From: Chrysaora quinquecirrha
Taxonomy: Eukaryota; Cnidaria; Scyphozoa; Semaeostomeae; Pelagiidae
Assembly: GCA_014526335.1 (NCBI GenBank)
Contig: JACTAT010000006.1
Location: 6,686,034 to 6,750,033, forward strand
Reading direction: 5' to 3'
DNA length: 64,000 bases
The position numbers and the translations under genes are program-made. Numbering within the stretch: position 1 is the stretch's first letter; each line of letters opens with the position of its first letter. A model generated the notes under the pieces. It was not told the DNA's origin and did no database searches. It was given only the letters and a program-made list of their open reading frames with translations. Positions 13,651 through 24,879 of this stretch are shown in pieces.

Positions 13651-14227
13651 GTCTATTCTTGTTGTCTATGAAGAAATTAAGAAAAGCTAATGCATTACCC
13701 ACCTCTTTCTCTTGTTTATTTTTAGGCAACTTTGAGGTCAAATTCAGAGTCATTAATAAGTACTAGAGATGTGAAGAATCCACATTCTCGGGAAGATGGA
13801 AATTCACTTTTACAAGAAAAAAAAAATATTAAACAGAAAATACCAGAATCGGTAGGCATAACTGACCATATTTTTCCTGATTTAGACTCATTTTCGTAAG
13901 AAACTTTTGTCCTTCTCATATATTGCGGTTTCAATAGATTTTTAGTATTTCGGTCGTTTCTCAATTTGCCAATGCCAATGATAGATATTTTCTTATTTTC
14001 GAGATATCTGGCTGGCACCAGAACTAGAGCTTGATTTTTATGTGATATCATATGATATCGTGATATCATTTTATACAACCAATATTTCAACTTTTTATGA
14101 ATATTGAAATTTATAAGTGTTTACAAATGTTGAAAATTCATAATCTTTTTTAGTATCTGAAAGGAAGATAAAAGCATTTTTGTTCAAGTTATGTCATTCG
14201 TGAAATTTCTTTGATTTTAGTTAAATA
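13651..14227. other. No recognised gene
   Basis: AT-rich sequence with no protein similarity that I recognise. A short imperfect palindrome (ATATCATATGATATCGTGATATCAT) lies near 14045. Confidence 0.45.
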
Positions 14228-14345
14228 ATGTTGCTTATAATACGTTGCTAATAATACGTTGCTTATAATACGTTGCTAATAATACGTTGCTTATAATACG
14301 TTGCTTATAATACGTTGCTTATAATACGTTGCTTATAATACGTTA
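14228..14345. repeat. 14-bp tandem repeat
   Basis: About eight copies of TTGCTTATAATACG are present, two of them with the variant TTGCTAATAATACG. Confidence 0.95.
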
Positions 14346-14556
14346 TCTTCAGCTCCACCCTATCTCAACTGGGAGTATCAAAACAATTTCAACCTCTACC
14401 TATCAATGGTGATTAAACAACAAGAAGGTAGGAATGCTGCCTGGTAGGCAAAGAATAAACCTGCAACAACGTTTAACGATTTTATAAATTGGTTTTAAAA
14501 TGTTAATTGGGGCATTTTGAAACTTATAGCAAAATATGTCTGATGGTTTTCTTTTT

Positions 14557-15544
14557 ATGTTCAAAGAATTCGCACATATTGGTGTGGGGTGGAATGTCAC
14601 TCACTCACCCATTCACTAATTCACTTACTCACTAACTCACTAACTAACCAACGCTAGAACAATAGAAAGAATGTAACAATATTAAGCATCCCAAGAATGT
14701 CATTTGAGCCATTGTTTGGGCCATCGATGCGCAATTTGCGGTTGGTCATTCACAATCGCGGCCCGAACGCCCTTTTGTCAATCTAAGGTCATGTGACAAT
14801 TGTTCCTCTCGCACAAGCTTGATTACATGACTAATGGTTGTTTACCTTATGGAGCTGGCAAATTGCCATCTTGGATTGGTAAATGACATTTCAGGCATTC
14901 TCAACATGGATAAAAGAATCTTGGCACAGTGCTGCAATTTCAAACAATTTTCAAAACAAATAGTCGTTATTATCGTCCTCATCATGTAAACCGTCATGAT
15001 AATAATAATAATGATGATAATAATGTTAATAATAATAATCATCATCATCATCTGTATAACCATCGCCATAATCGACGGTGTGGCAAGATCTAAATTAACG
15101 GCACCACCACCAAAACCACCCAACAATCACCACGACCACCCCTATCACCAACACCACAACCACCCCTACCGCCAACACTACGACCACCCCTATCACCACC
15201 ACCACAACCACACCTACAACCATCACTACGACCACCCCTATCACCACCACCACAACCACCCCTACAACCATCACCACGACCACCCCTATCACCAACACCA
15301 CAACCACCCCTACAACCACCACTACAACCACCTCTACCACCACCACCACAACCAGCGTCATGATCATCATGGTCATTATCTTCCTCGATTGTCATCATCG
15401 TCATCATCATCATAACAACCACCATGATCGTCATAATCATTATCATCGTCATTGTGCATAGCGACGAACGTCTTTCATCATTTGACAAAAATTGGCTGTA
15501 CTTAACCAGAGTTGTTCTTCGAACATATTCATAGGGCGCCTATG
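14557..15544 (+). mobile_element. HINE-like element, copy 2
   Basis: It has the same architecture as the copy at 9781: ATGTTCAAAGAATTCGCACA at the left, ACTC/ACTA repeats, and the core GCGCAATTTGCGGTTGG. A large ACC/ATC tract spans about 15095-15440. The right end is GTTCTTCGAACAT followed by the hairpin CATAGGGCGCCTATG. The left palindrome is more eroded than in copies 1 and 3, so this copy may be older. Confidence 0.65.
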
Positions 15545-15549
15545 TTTAA

Positions 15550-15814
15550 GGAAGATATGGCGGGGCCGAAAATTTTTTCTCTCAACTCAGCTTCATTTTC
15601 ATTTTGATGTCGTTAAAGGTATCCTTATTTGGAAAATACCTAAAAAGCAGATAATGGCAAAGGTAGCTTGATAAAATTATTTGCCTTGAAGTCAGCTCAC
15701 AAAAGCAATTTTCCAAATAAGAATACCTTTAATGACGTCAAAATGAACAAGAGGCTGAGTTGGGAGAAAAAATTTATAAAAAATTGTCGGCACCTTTATC
15801 CCGTCATATTTCCC
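15550..15814. mobile_element. MITE with TTAA target duplication
   Basis: The two halves of this 265-bp segment are inverted copies (GGAAGATATGGCGGGG on the left, CCCGTCATATTTCC on the right). Inner matches include CAACTCAGC and AAAGGTAT(C/T)CTTATTTGG. TTAA flanks both ends (15546-15549 and 15815-15818), as in piggyBac- or Kolobok-type insertions. It lies immediately beside the HINE-like copy. Confidence 0.8.
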
Positions 15815-16294
15815 TTAATAAAAGAAAACCATTAGAAATATTTTACCATAGGTTTTAAAATGTCCCAATTCACATTTTAAAACCAATTTATAAAATCGTA
15901 AAACAAGGTCTTTAACAAGACTTCTTCAGACATTTCAAAAAACCTCTGAAGGAGCAATAAGAAGTAAGTGCTTTTTGATGATCGCTTATTGCACTTCCCT
16001 GTTATTATATCCAACATTATTCAATATTCTTTATGACAAACAAAAGGAAAATTCATTTGAAGGACGGCGACAAAGCGAAGATAGCAACGATATGACAACA
16101 CGACTATATATCAGTATTTTGAATGGTTAATATACATAGTGTATGTACAAAAGTGTATCAATTATTTTGAATAGAAAGTATTTGAGCCTAGCACTTTCTG
16201 TTAACTATCCCTACATCAAAGACAAGATAATTCTACAAGTTAAACAAATAACACTTTCAATTTTAAACAAAACATGAAGTTGGCTTTTTTTATT

Positions 16295-19200
16295 TCAATC
16301 TTCATCTTCCTGCTGACCTGCTTCTTCATCTTCGTTCCCATCACCTTCAACCGCTTCTTCTTCTTCTTCGTCATCTTTTCCATTCTCGTTTTCATTTTCT
16401 TTGTCATCTTTTTTCTCTTCCTCAGCAGCCTGTGTTTCTGGCTGATCTTCTTTAGGTGCCTCCGCAGTTTCCACAGGAGCCTCATTTTCTTCTTCACTCA
16501 CTTCATTGTTCATAGCTGCTGCTGTTCGCGCAGCCTCGATTGCAGCTCGAATTCTATTTTCGATTTCTTTGTCTAGTTGGCTGTAATCATTATGCCGAGA
16601 AAGGACGACATCTCGAATTAAACCTGAAATTCAATTCACACTGAATTAGTTTCTTCCATTAAACCTTCAGTATAATAATATCAACTTTATGCATTACTAA
16701 CAAAGTTGTAAATTGTGATGAACAGTTAAAGCATCAACTCGCTCAACTCACAACACTATCACTTTGTGATCAGTGTTGGTTAACCGTTCCCTCGCAAAAC
16801 GCTTTCGAATTTTATCTGTTGATGCCATAAGATTCGGACTGTATATGCGAGAGGTTCGTTCTATGCAATTAACGATGTCTCTAATAACCCGTTAATCCAA
16901 ACTGTAAATATGGATGTGCCTTCTACAATTACATGCAATGTGCTTCCATAGACATAGGACGTAATGGACGCCTTTCAACATACTGTCACTAAGTAAGTGG
17001 TTTATCGATGTCCAAAATGACTTCAAAATTACTTTTAGATTCAGCATATCCAAATATGTCAATTGGTCTTCATGGTACTGTATTCAACTCCGAAAGATTT
17101 TAGTTCTCAAGTCCGTATAAAGATTATCTTTCTATCTTTTATATATTTGTTTTAAATTCGTTAAACTTTTTTATGCGATAAAATGGAAACAACATGGGCA
17201 AGTAGAGAGAAAATGTGCACCTACGCCAAAGTTTAGATGTTGAATAACATACGAAAGGTGCATTTTGTGTGAACAGAACGTTGTTTCACTAACAAAACAA
17301 GGAATGTTTAAGGGCAAAGTATTGTTATTGCGGCCCAAATACTTTCTGATCCAAAATATCTGATGATATTAAAAGCATCTCGTCATAGTTTGTTCATACA
17401 AGAAGATTTTTGCTTCAAAAGACTAGAACATGTTAGGATTCATTTCCTGGCTCAGCCCAAACACTTTTAGACCTAAATATTTGAGAGTGAACTAGTTTCG
17501 GTCGTCACCCCCCTTAGCCCCAAACCTACACTCAAAATGGTTACAGATTCGCACCAAACGAAGCAACAGATAATTTATTGATGCAAGAGGGCCTCGCATA
17601 GGAATTCGTTCATATTTTAGCTATATTCAAGATATTTTATGAGACATTTCATTTTAAGCTTTCATTTTAATTCCATTTATAATTCAGTTTAAGTTCCTGT
17701 TCAAATGATCAAACATTCTGGGTCTAACATTTTCGCATTGTTCTCCAAGGTTTAGTCAGTTGGTTATGTCGCCAAATATTGCTTGAGGAGCAGCATCTGG
17801 TGATGTTCATCTGAATAATCTCTAAAACCTTTTCCAGATTGGATGCCACAAGAAAATGGAATATTTGATGAGTAATGTTTGCCAAACGATCAAACGTGTT
17901 GTTTAATTGTTTTATAACTCATGGTTTGAATGGTGGTAAGTGCAAACATTGATGCTTAAAAACAATCATGCAAGGCCGTGAGTTGATCCGAGTTGTATTA
18001 ATAAAAAGAAGAAAATAATACTATTGAGTCTTACCGTCTGCAATCGATCGTGCAAGCCTTGCTTTATTCAATTTTTCTTTGACACTTTCCATCAACCATG
18101 GCATAAAGTATGTTTCAACGTCTGTTAAAAAGATTCAAACATTGAGTAAAAATTGCATACAACATTGAATGCGCAATACATCTTGATGAATAAAGAAGAT
18201 GCATAATATCAAGAAATGACTTACCTCTGTCGACGGGGTCATAAAAGTATCCATTTTCATTGAGTGTGCCAAAAACTGATGGAATCAAGTCGGACAAATA
18301 ACTCTAAAATGCAAGAGAAGTCAGAATAAGATCAACATCAAAGCTTTGAATCACGCGTTCTGATGGGGAATCTCAAAATTATATATACAGAGAAAGGAAA
18401 CTATTGCGTCCAATGCTTTTGAGGGACTACATTCTCTGTACATTACACGAAAAACACCAAAAATGACAGACCATCTCAAGCGAAACAAGCAAGGCAAAAG
18501 CTTCTTTTATGCTGGTTAGGAAGCAAACGTCATTTTTATGTCACAGTTTAGTTTTTAAGTCATAGTTTAGCATTTTGGCTAAATATTTTGCACGGTTCAA
18601 GTTTGTGACTATGTTTGTGAAGAAGAATCGCAAGTGTATTTGCGGTTAGCAATAAACACATTTCCTGATCATGAAAGATTACCTGTGCGAAGGCTCTTGC
18701 GGCAATTTTATCATTAGTTTCTTTTTCTTTCTTCAGTACATCTAATTGTTGTCTCATTCTACGTTGCTTTTCTTCTCTGTGCCGTCTTTCCTGTTCTTCC
18801 AGCCTTTGTGTTTCAACCATCTCTGCATTTCGAAGTTCTTCAAATCTTCGTTGTTGTGCTCTCAGGTTTGCTAGCTCTTCCTCTTCCATCACTTCCAGTA
18901 GAGCTTGCTCTACTGTTTTACCAACAAGAACTTCTAGAATTGGCTTCACTTCCACATCAAAATCAAACAACTGTCAAAATAAAACCATTCATTACTCTTT
19001 GCATTGAATAACAATTACTTTAAATAATGATTCCAATTAGTGGAGAGGAGTGACTTGACGGCCACTATAGCAAGTAAACATTAAAGAGGCAAGAAAACAT
19101 AGACAGTTGTTACCTCTCCTTCCAATATCTGTGTTGCAACATCAACACCTGTCTTTGCAGGTATGAACAAAGGTGAAGGGGGTCTATCAAGAAAAGCGTC

Positions 19201-21503
19201 AGTTTGTGTATGGACATCAGCTTCTTCTACTCTGTCTGTAAGCTCTTCTAAATATAATTCTGTTTGTACGTCAATGTGTTTTCTTCCCTCTACAGGCTCT
19301 GGCGTTCTTGGCTTTAACTGTTGTTTGGCTCTCTTTCTTGCTATAGCTCTTCTCCTTGCCTCTTGTTGTTTTTGTATTTCTATTGGGTCAGGTTGTGCTG
19401 TCTACGTAAGATGAAACAATTTCATTTAATGAACACATTAATTATTATATCAATATTACTATCACTCATTAGAAACTTTGTAATCAGAACAAAAATACAT
19501 AAGTATTGGGACCTAAACAAATGTTCACTCACAAACAAGGTTGTAAGAATGAGGTTAGACGAAAAAAGGTTTAAAAACAATGAAATTGTCATCATTTGAG
19601 GGGGTGGTTGGGCATGACAGTTTGTGGTTTTTTACATTGTGAGAAGGGTTTTATGGTTTTTATCTTCAAAACGTATGGTCTTATGGTTTTCCAAATTACA
19701 GGTTTTTAAGAAAAAAACATGTACAGACTTGTTTTTGGCTCATAAATTTGCAGTTTTACGGTTTTAGGCCCTCCTCTGACCCTCCTCATTTGGAATTTTC
19801 AAGCATACATTTTTCTTAATTGCCTTTCATTGTTGTTAAAAAGAAGAACATTTCTTGGGTTTAAGAGTGTAATAACATTTCTCTTTCTTAATTGAATTTG
19901 GAATTTTCATGTATGACCACCAAAGTCACATTGTAGAGTTTTGGTGTCTATAGCAATTTCAAACAAGAACATTTGAAAACTGAAAACCCTTTGCACAAGT
20001 CTGCAGAGTATTCGACTTTTGGCTTATCATTATTCAACAAAACAAACAAAGTGAAATGAAATGAAAGGAGTTAGAGAATAAACATTAGCTCATATTAGTG
20101 TAAATAAATGATTTAGGTCTTGATCACAAATTCAAAAGAAAATAGGAAAGCTGAAAAAGCTAGATTAAATGAAAGGTTTGAATAAAGGGAAAATGATGCA
20201 TTTCACATAAATTATGATGGAGAATTTCTGTTTAAGAAGAAATTTGAGGAGAATTTTGTCATTGTACGGCTTATAAGGCCAGGCTCGACCCTTGTTTTGG
20301 TATTTATAAGATAAAATACTTGTTTCAATATGTTTTAACATTTGCCCAGCAGTAATGCATGATAACCATACATTATGTTGAGGAAAACATTGAGCAGAGA
20401 GAAGTTGACTTGGAAACTGCACGAAATACCTTTTATACTGTAGGTTATGTGAAGCATCTGATGGATTGATAGAGGAAAGTAACTTCACTTACTGCTGGTA
20501 GCACATTTTGTGCATAAGTATTCCCTCTTACAATTCTTCTGTCATACATAATATTTCCATATGGGGCTGCAGAGCCATCATCGCTGAAAAAGCAATAAAA
20601 AAAGATTCGCTTGATAGATTCACACAAAGGACTTTCATTTCTATACATACTTCATTTGATGAGGAAAGCACAACTTGCAACATGACTGTAGCTTGGCTGT
20701 ATAAAACTTTTCAATGCTAAACTTTTATAAATCTTAGTCTAGGTGCAAAGTTTTACTGTCTTAGCACATGTGCTAATTCAATGAGCCGTAAAAATTTTTT
20801 GCTCTCTGGGGCTTTGAAAGTGAAAAGTGACTGGGCGTGAAAATTTTCACTCAGACTGTTCTAAGCCCTTATAAAAATGTAAACTTTGAATGCTCATAAA
20901 ATCAATAATTCAAGCGCTAACATGTTAAAACTTTTGCACATGGACTTAATTTTGGATGCTTTATAAATTCAGTTTTGAAAACACTGTATCTGGAAAATCT
21001 GCATTGGTACAGGTCGATTTGCCCAATTTAATACTCTAAGGTGTCAAATGAACGGGGGTCTTAATAAATGGGGGTGGGAACTATTTCAAAATATTATTAA
21101 CCGGGAGGTTTTAATAAACAGGTGGGTGGGGAATTTTATACACTAAACTACCTAAGACACTATACTATTTCTATTATACACTACACTACCTATGATTACA
21201 CTACTGAGTGTAAACGTTTTGTACACTACTGTGTTTTTCTGAGTTATTTCATCAAAAATAAGGTTTATGAAGCGTAGTTTACTCCTTTCACAAGTGAAAT
21301 TCTTTCTTCCAAAATTGTTTCTTCAAAATTAATAAACGGGGTTCCTAATAAAGTCCGTAGGGGTGGGGGAAAGCTCGAAATTAATAAACAGGGGGTTCAA
21401 AATTACTTCGATACATTTGTCGGTTTTGAACAGCCCGTGGTCGGCTTGCAAAGGTATATGTTCCAGATCCATCACGCTTTTGTTGTGTCATGACTGCAGC
21501 CAT
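16295..21503 (-). CDS. RSPH3: Radial spoke head protein 3 (RSPH3)
   Basis: The protein is a structural core of the axonemal radial spoke in motile cilia, and the family acts as an A-kinase anchor. Seven coding exons join in phase with GT-AG borders: 21503-21415, 20583-20493, 19401-19114, 18970-18683, 18303-18225, 18121-18035 and 16623-16295. Together they encode 416 aa. Start MAAVMTQQ. Visible signatures are YTFASRPRAVQ (about 15-25), MYDRRIVRGNTYAQ (42-55), VQTELYLEEL, and LFDFDVEVKPILEVLVGKT (157-175). Next come a Glu/Arg-rich coiled coil and SARAFAQ-like ARAFAQ at the end of exon 4. LIPSVFGTLNENGYFYDP then precedes a strongly acidic C-terminal tail (about 345-416). Length and order match animal RSPH3. 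AATAAA on the minus strand (16294-16289) abuts the stop. Repeats occupy intron 1 close to the exon 1 donor. Confidence 0.96.
19597..19795. mobile_element. Possible small MITE in RSPH3 intron 2
   Basis: CATTTGAGGGGGTGG on the left and CCCTCCTCATTTGG on the right are imperfect inverted ends, about 195 bp apart, within an RSPH3 intron. No target duplication was resolved. Confidence 0.35.
21030..21410. mobile_element. Dispersed AATAAACGGGG repeat in RSPH3 intron 1
   Basis: It begins with ATACTCTAAGGTGTCAAATG and contains repeated TTAATAAAC-GGGG motifs and TAGTTTACTCCTTTCACAAG. The same motifs occur at 60921-61819 and in the second copy beyond 63400. The right boundary lies within a few bases of the RSPH3 exon 1 donor site at 21414. 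Confidence 0.6.
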
Positions 21504-21827
21504 ATTTTAACTAAAACTTTTCAACAATTTTCTGAACACTAACGTTGTTTGAAACAAGAAAGTTTTGACTCGTTAGCATCGAAAACTCATCACAAATCTG
21601 CTAACTGATCAATAGCAACAGCATAGCAACAAGGAACATGATTACGAGGCAAAGTAGAAGCGAGGACAATAAAGCTGAACGGCAACTGAACCTGAACCGA
21701 AAGAAGAAGCAATGGCGGCCGAATGATGCAAAGCTGTGTAAGATATGTTTTTGATATATTTCGAGAAGCCCGCATTTCTATTTCTATTTTGATTGACTCA
21801 GAAAAGTTAACTTGTAAAAATATTATC
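21504..21827. promoter_or_regulatory. Shared upstream region of RSPH3 and the Ashwin-like gene
   Basis: Only 324 bp separate the RSPH3 start codon (minus) from the preferred Ashwin-like start codon (plus). The arrangement is divergent and suggests a bidirectional promoter. A short upstream frame (ATGGCGGCCGAATGA, 21712-21726) precedes the Ashwin-like gene. No TATA box is evident. Confidence 0.5.
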
Positions 21828-22460
21828 ATGTTCGAGGATCATAGCGATTTCCCAGAGATGCTTTCAGCTGAAAAGCTTGAAGAAACTTTGAGAAAATTCA
21901 AAGTTCTGACAAAAAGAGAAGAAAATCAAATTTTGAAAAAAGAAGAACTTCTAGAGCTGTACCATCGCTTCATTGTACCCCTGCCTCAAAGAGTTCAGCT
22001 TAGACGTTTAAGAAATTCAAGAAAGCCTGATAAGAATACAGTAATGGTAAATTCTTTAAATGACCTTAGTGCTGAAGCAGGCAAAGGCATTGCAAGAAAC
22101 ACTGAAGGAAATACATCTGAAGATATTTTGATACAAAGCCCAAAAAATGTTATAAGGATTTTACCTGGAGTTAAAGATAAAGGAACGAAGCCTGTAAAAC
22201 TGAAAAGGAATTTTCCTAAACCAAAGGACAAACAAAATAATGATAAAAAATGTTGTTCAGAGAGTTCACAGATGTCTCAGAATAAATTAGAAGAATATCA
22301 AACATCTCTGCTTCAAGAGGCTGGGACACCCACAACAGAGGCAATGAAAGAACTTAATAAGCCAACAGATGACATTGAAACAAGTGACAATAGAAAACGA
22401 CATAACATCACTGATTCTGAAGAATCAGCTAAACCAAAGCTTTGTAAGCTTGAGAAGTAA
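21828..22460 (+). CDS. Ashwin-like protein (C2orf49 family)
   Basis: A single-exon frame encodes 210 aa from ATG 21828. An upstream in-frame ATG at 21723 would give 245 aa. I prefer the internal start because FPEMLSAEKLEETLRKF resembles the LLHPELLSQEFL opening of vertebrate Ashwin, with nothing conserved before it. Ashwin-type features are the spaced leucine-rich helix, KKEELLELYHRFIVPLPQR (which matches the family's Leu-Tyr...PLPQR motif), and a long low-complexity tail rich in Lys, Ser and Glu. Vertebrate Ashwin is a nuclear protein associated with the tRNA-splicing ligase complex. The tail is unconserved to my eye, so the identification rests on about 50 residues. Confidence 0.6.
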   Translation: MFEDHSDFPEMLSAEKLEETLRKFKVLTKREENQILKKEELLELYHRFIVPLPQRVQLRRLRNSRKPDKNTVMVNSLNDLSAEAGKGIARNTEGNTSEDILIQSPKNVIRILPGVKDKGTKPVKLKRNFPKPKDKQNNDKKCCSESSQMSQNKLEEYQTSLLQEAGTPTTEAMKELNKPTDDIETSDNRKRHNITDSEESAKPKLCKLEK

Positions 22461-23160
22461 TTTTTTTATTTTTGTACATAATAGTCAACAGTGGGATACA
22501 GATCATTTTTTCTTTCAGGCTGCCAAGGTGTATTGCCCTGAAGAGTGTGTTTTATAATCACAATTTAAAAACCATGGATATTGCTTTTTAAAATTTCTAC
22601 TATACTACCCACCAAATATATAAGAGAATCACATGTAACAGTCAGGCCATTATACATATTTGTCTACCCTAACATCTCTCAACACTTGTAAAAGCTTGAA
22701 GATTATCTTAACAATAAATAGTAGACAATTATATTGAGCATTATTTTTTGTCTACATTTTGGAAATTTTGTAGCATTATGTTTAGTTATTTGCTTTGATT
22801 CACACTTTCAGCTTTTTACCAACTTTTTATTAATTAATATCTTAATATGACACCAAAAAGGAGGAGAACTTTTGGATGCATGACTCAGAGACTTACTCCA
22901 AGATCTCATTGAGCTCTTTAGCTCAGTTAAAAAATACATAGTTGGCACTGAGTCACGAAGAACTAAATGAGGAAATATACAGCATCATAGTGAGGAATAT
23001 ATCTTAAAAAGAAATATACAGGAAATTCTAGCCGAAAACTAAGCCCATGAATGACTGACCATCCTGCCATATGTCAAGAAAAGACTACGTTTGGAAATAT
23101 CAATCCAATGCGCATATTTTTTCAAACTTTAATATAATTTGATTATTCAAAGCTTCTTAA
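22461..23160. other. Convergent 3' intergenic region
   Basis: AT-rich sequence between the ends of the Ashwin-like gene (plus) and the BTB gene (minus). AACAATAAATAG near 22710 could serve as a poly(A) signal for the plus-strand gene. Nothing else is recognised. Confidence 0.4.
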
Positions 23161-24489
23161 TTAAAAATAAAAAAGTAAAGTAGGTATTTGCCCTTCATCA
23201 TAACTTGTACCATTGGTTGATTCTGAACTATTTTCAAAGTAGAAATTCACCCCATTTGATACAACTTTTGACTGACCAACATCTCCACCAAAAGATGGGG
23301 GTCCTTGTATCAAGACAGACAGTTTATAAAACAAGTTCTCTTTAATTGTCATTGGTTCATCAAATATGATTTCATAGATTTTTGGATTCTTCATGTCATT
23401 GTAGTACGGATCTGGTGGGCATGTGAATGTCATTTCTTTTCTCCAAGTGAACTCATCCTCATCGGTGAAAGTCATCATGACAGAGTACGTCCCACCACTT
23501 GGTGAACCATAAAGGCCTATTCCTGCCAAATGTATTCTTTCATCAACTTTGAATCTTATGCTATCTGTATCTTGCTCATCATACCTCCACAAATAATTTT
23601 TCAATAATTTTTGAAATCTCGAGCAGACAAAAGGGCGGAATGCTCTTGATGAAAGAGAGAATTTTAGTGAATCCATTATACCAGCATTCAAATATATAAA
23701 AATATCTTTTACATCATCATTTTCAAGTAAACCAGATCTTGCTGGACCCTCTGCAAACTCTTTTGCTGACATTATTGGAAATCGGATATGATAAATGATG
23801 TCTCCCAGAACTTTTTTCTGGTTTTCAGGATTAAGATCCAGTTTGGATCTTGTGCACTCTCTTTCTGACCAGCAGGTTACTGCTTTAAATAATTGAATTT
23901 CACTCACAGAAAGATTATCTCTTTTAAGAATAAGAGTTAACAGTGATTTGTCTAAGTCAAGAAAAGCATCTGACTGTATTATTTCTGGTGTTTTTCGTGA
24001 CAAAAAGCACCAACAGTATCTCTCAAGTTGTTCTTCACCAAAATACCAAGCACCTTGCAATACTTCTAAAATGTTATCAACTTTGATATTTTCTAATAAA
24101 TAAGAAACACATATATCAACCAGATGTGGAATTATATACTTCTTAGCCAAGTATAAAATTCCTAAAACATTGCTTGAGGTCAGGTTTGCATTATCACAAT
24201 ATATGTATCTCAGAAACTCAATAAAAGATTCCGGATCTGTATCATGAACTTGTATTGTTTCTGAGTTATCTGCCAAGTCTCCAAATAACATTGCAAAAAA
24301 CACTGGGCTTGCTGTTGCAAGAACATATTTATGACCATTAAAGGTCTCACAGTCGACATCGTTTTTACCAACTTTGAATTTCACATCACTCAACATCTTA
24401 TTATTCAGCATAAATTCATTTCTTTCTCTCACATTTGCTTTCGTTGTTTGCCAATATTTCTCAGGATTTTCTTTACTGTCCTTTTCCAT
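23161..24489 (-). CDS. BTB-BACK-PHR protein, BTBD3/BTBD6-like
   Basis: An intronless frame encodes 442 aa from ATG 24489. The same frame stays open to an ATG at 24879 (572 aa). I chose MEKDSKENPEKYWQTT because the extra 130 residues show no domain, and the family normally begins shortly before the BTB. Domains in order are BTB (about 24-130: LSDVKFKVG, FNGHKYVLATASPVFFAML, FIEFLRYIYCD), BACK (about 135-240: GAWYFGEEQLERYC, FKAVTCWSERE) and PHR (about 300-442: HLAGIGLYGSPSGGTY, GPPSFGGDVGQ, terminal GQIPTLLFYF). Relatives are Cullin-3 substrate adaptors. It lies next to RPL13A in divergent orientation. A single-exon gene among intron-rich neighbours suggests an intron-loss or retrocopy lineage, but the frame is intact. 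Confidence 0.9.
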   Translation of the reverse strand: MEKDSKENPEKYWQTTKANVRERNEFMLNNKMLSDVKFKVGKNDVDCETFNGHKYVLATASPVFFAMLFGDLADNSETIQVHDTDPESFIEFLRYIYCDNANLTSSNVLGILYLAKKYIIPHLVDICVSYLLENIKVDNILEVLQGAWYFGEEQLERYCWCFLSRKTPEIIQSDAFLDLDKSLLTLILKRDNLSVSEIQLFKAVTCWSERECTRSKLDLNPENQKKVLGDIIYHIRFPIMSAKEFAEGPARSGLLENDDVKDIFIYLNAGIMDSLKFSLSSRAFRPFVCSRFQKLLKNYLWRYDEQDTDSIRFKVDERIHLAGIGLYGSPSGGTYSVMMTFTDEDEFTWRKEMTFTCPPDPYYNDMKNPKIYEIIFDEPMTIKENLFYKLSVLIQGPPSFGGDVGQSKVVSNGVNFYFENSSESTNGTSYDEGQIPTLLFYF

Positions 24490-24879
24490 GCTTCTGTCAG
24501 AAATAGAAGAGCTATTTGAGAGCGTTATTTTATGTTTCGATAATGTCTTGTGTCCAAAGTTGCAGATGAAACAAAGTAGAAACCTTCCCAGTGTCAAAAG
24601 TTTGTTTTTGTTGAAACGGAGAAAGATGACGTCGACAAAGCCTCGTTTTGAAATTTTCCTCAGAAAAAAGGGACTGGCTCTAGTCTCATTCCCCTTCCAC
24701 CAACTCGATAGCATGGTCTGAAAATTGCCCTTTCCTTTGAAGTTATCTTCGCCGTCATCATGGGGTTTGAAAAGGTATAAAATATTGTTGCAATAGCATA
24801 GGAACTTATAGTTATATCCGATATTTAAGTAGATGAAATCTTTCTTTAGCCTTTCATCCACGTTATTTTTCAATTTCAA

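Larger units (their letters stand above)
14471..15908. mobile_element. Split inverted-repeat element, host of nested insertions
   Basis: The left arm (about 14471-14556) and right arm (about 15829-15908) are inverted copies. They share CGATTTTATAAATTGGTTTT, then AATTGGG(G/A)CATTTT and GATGGTTTTCTTTT at their inner ends. Between them sit a HINE-like element and a TTAA-flanked MITE. Removing both would bring the arms together as a short palindrome. The family is not identified. Confidence 0.7.
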
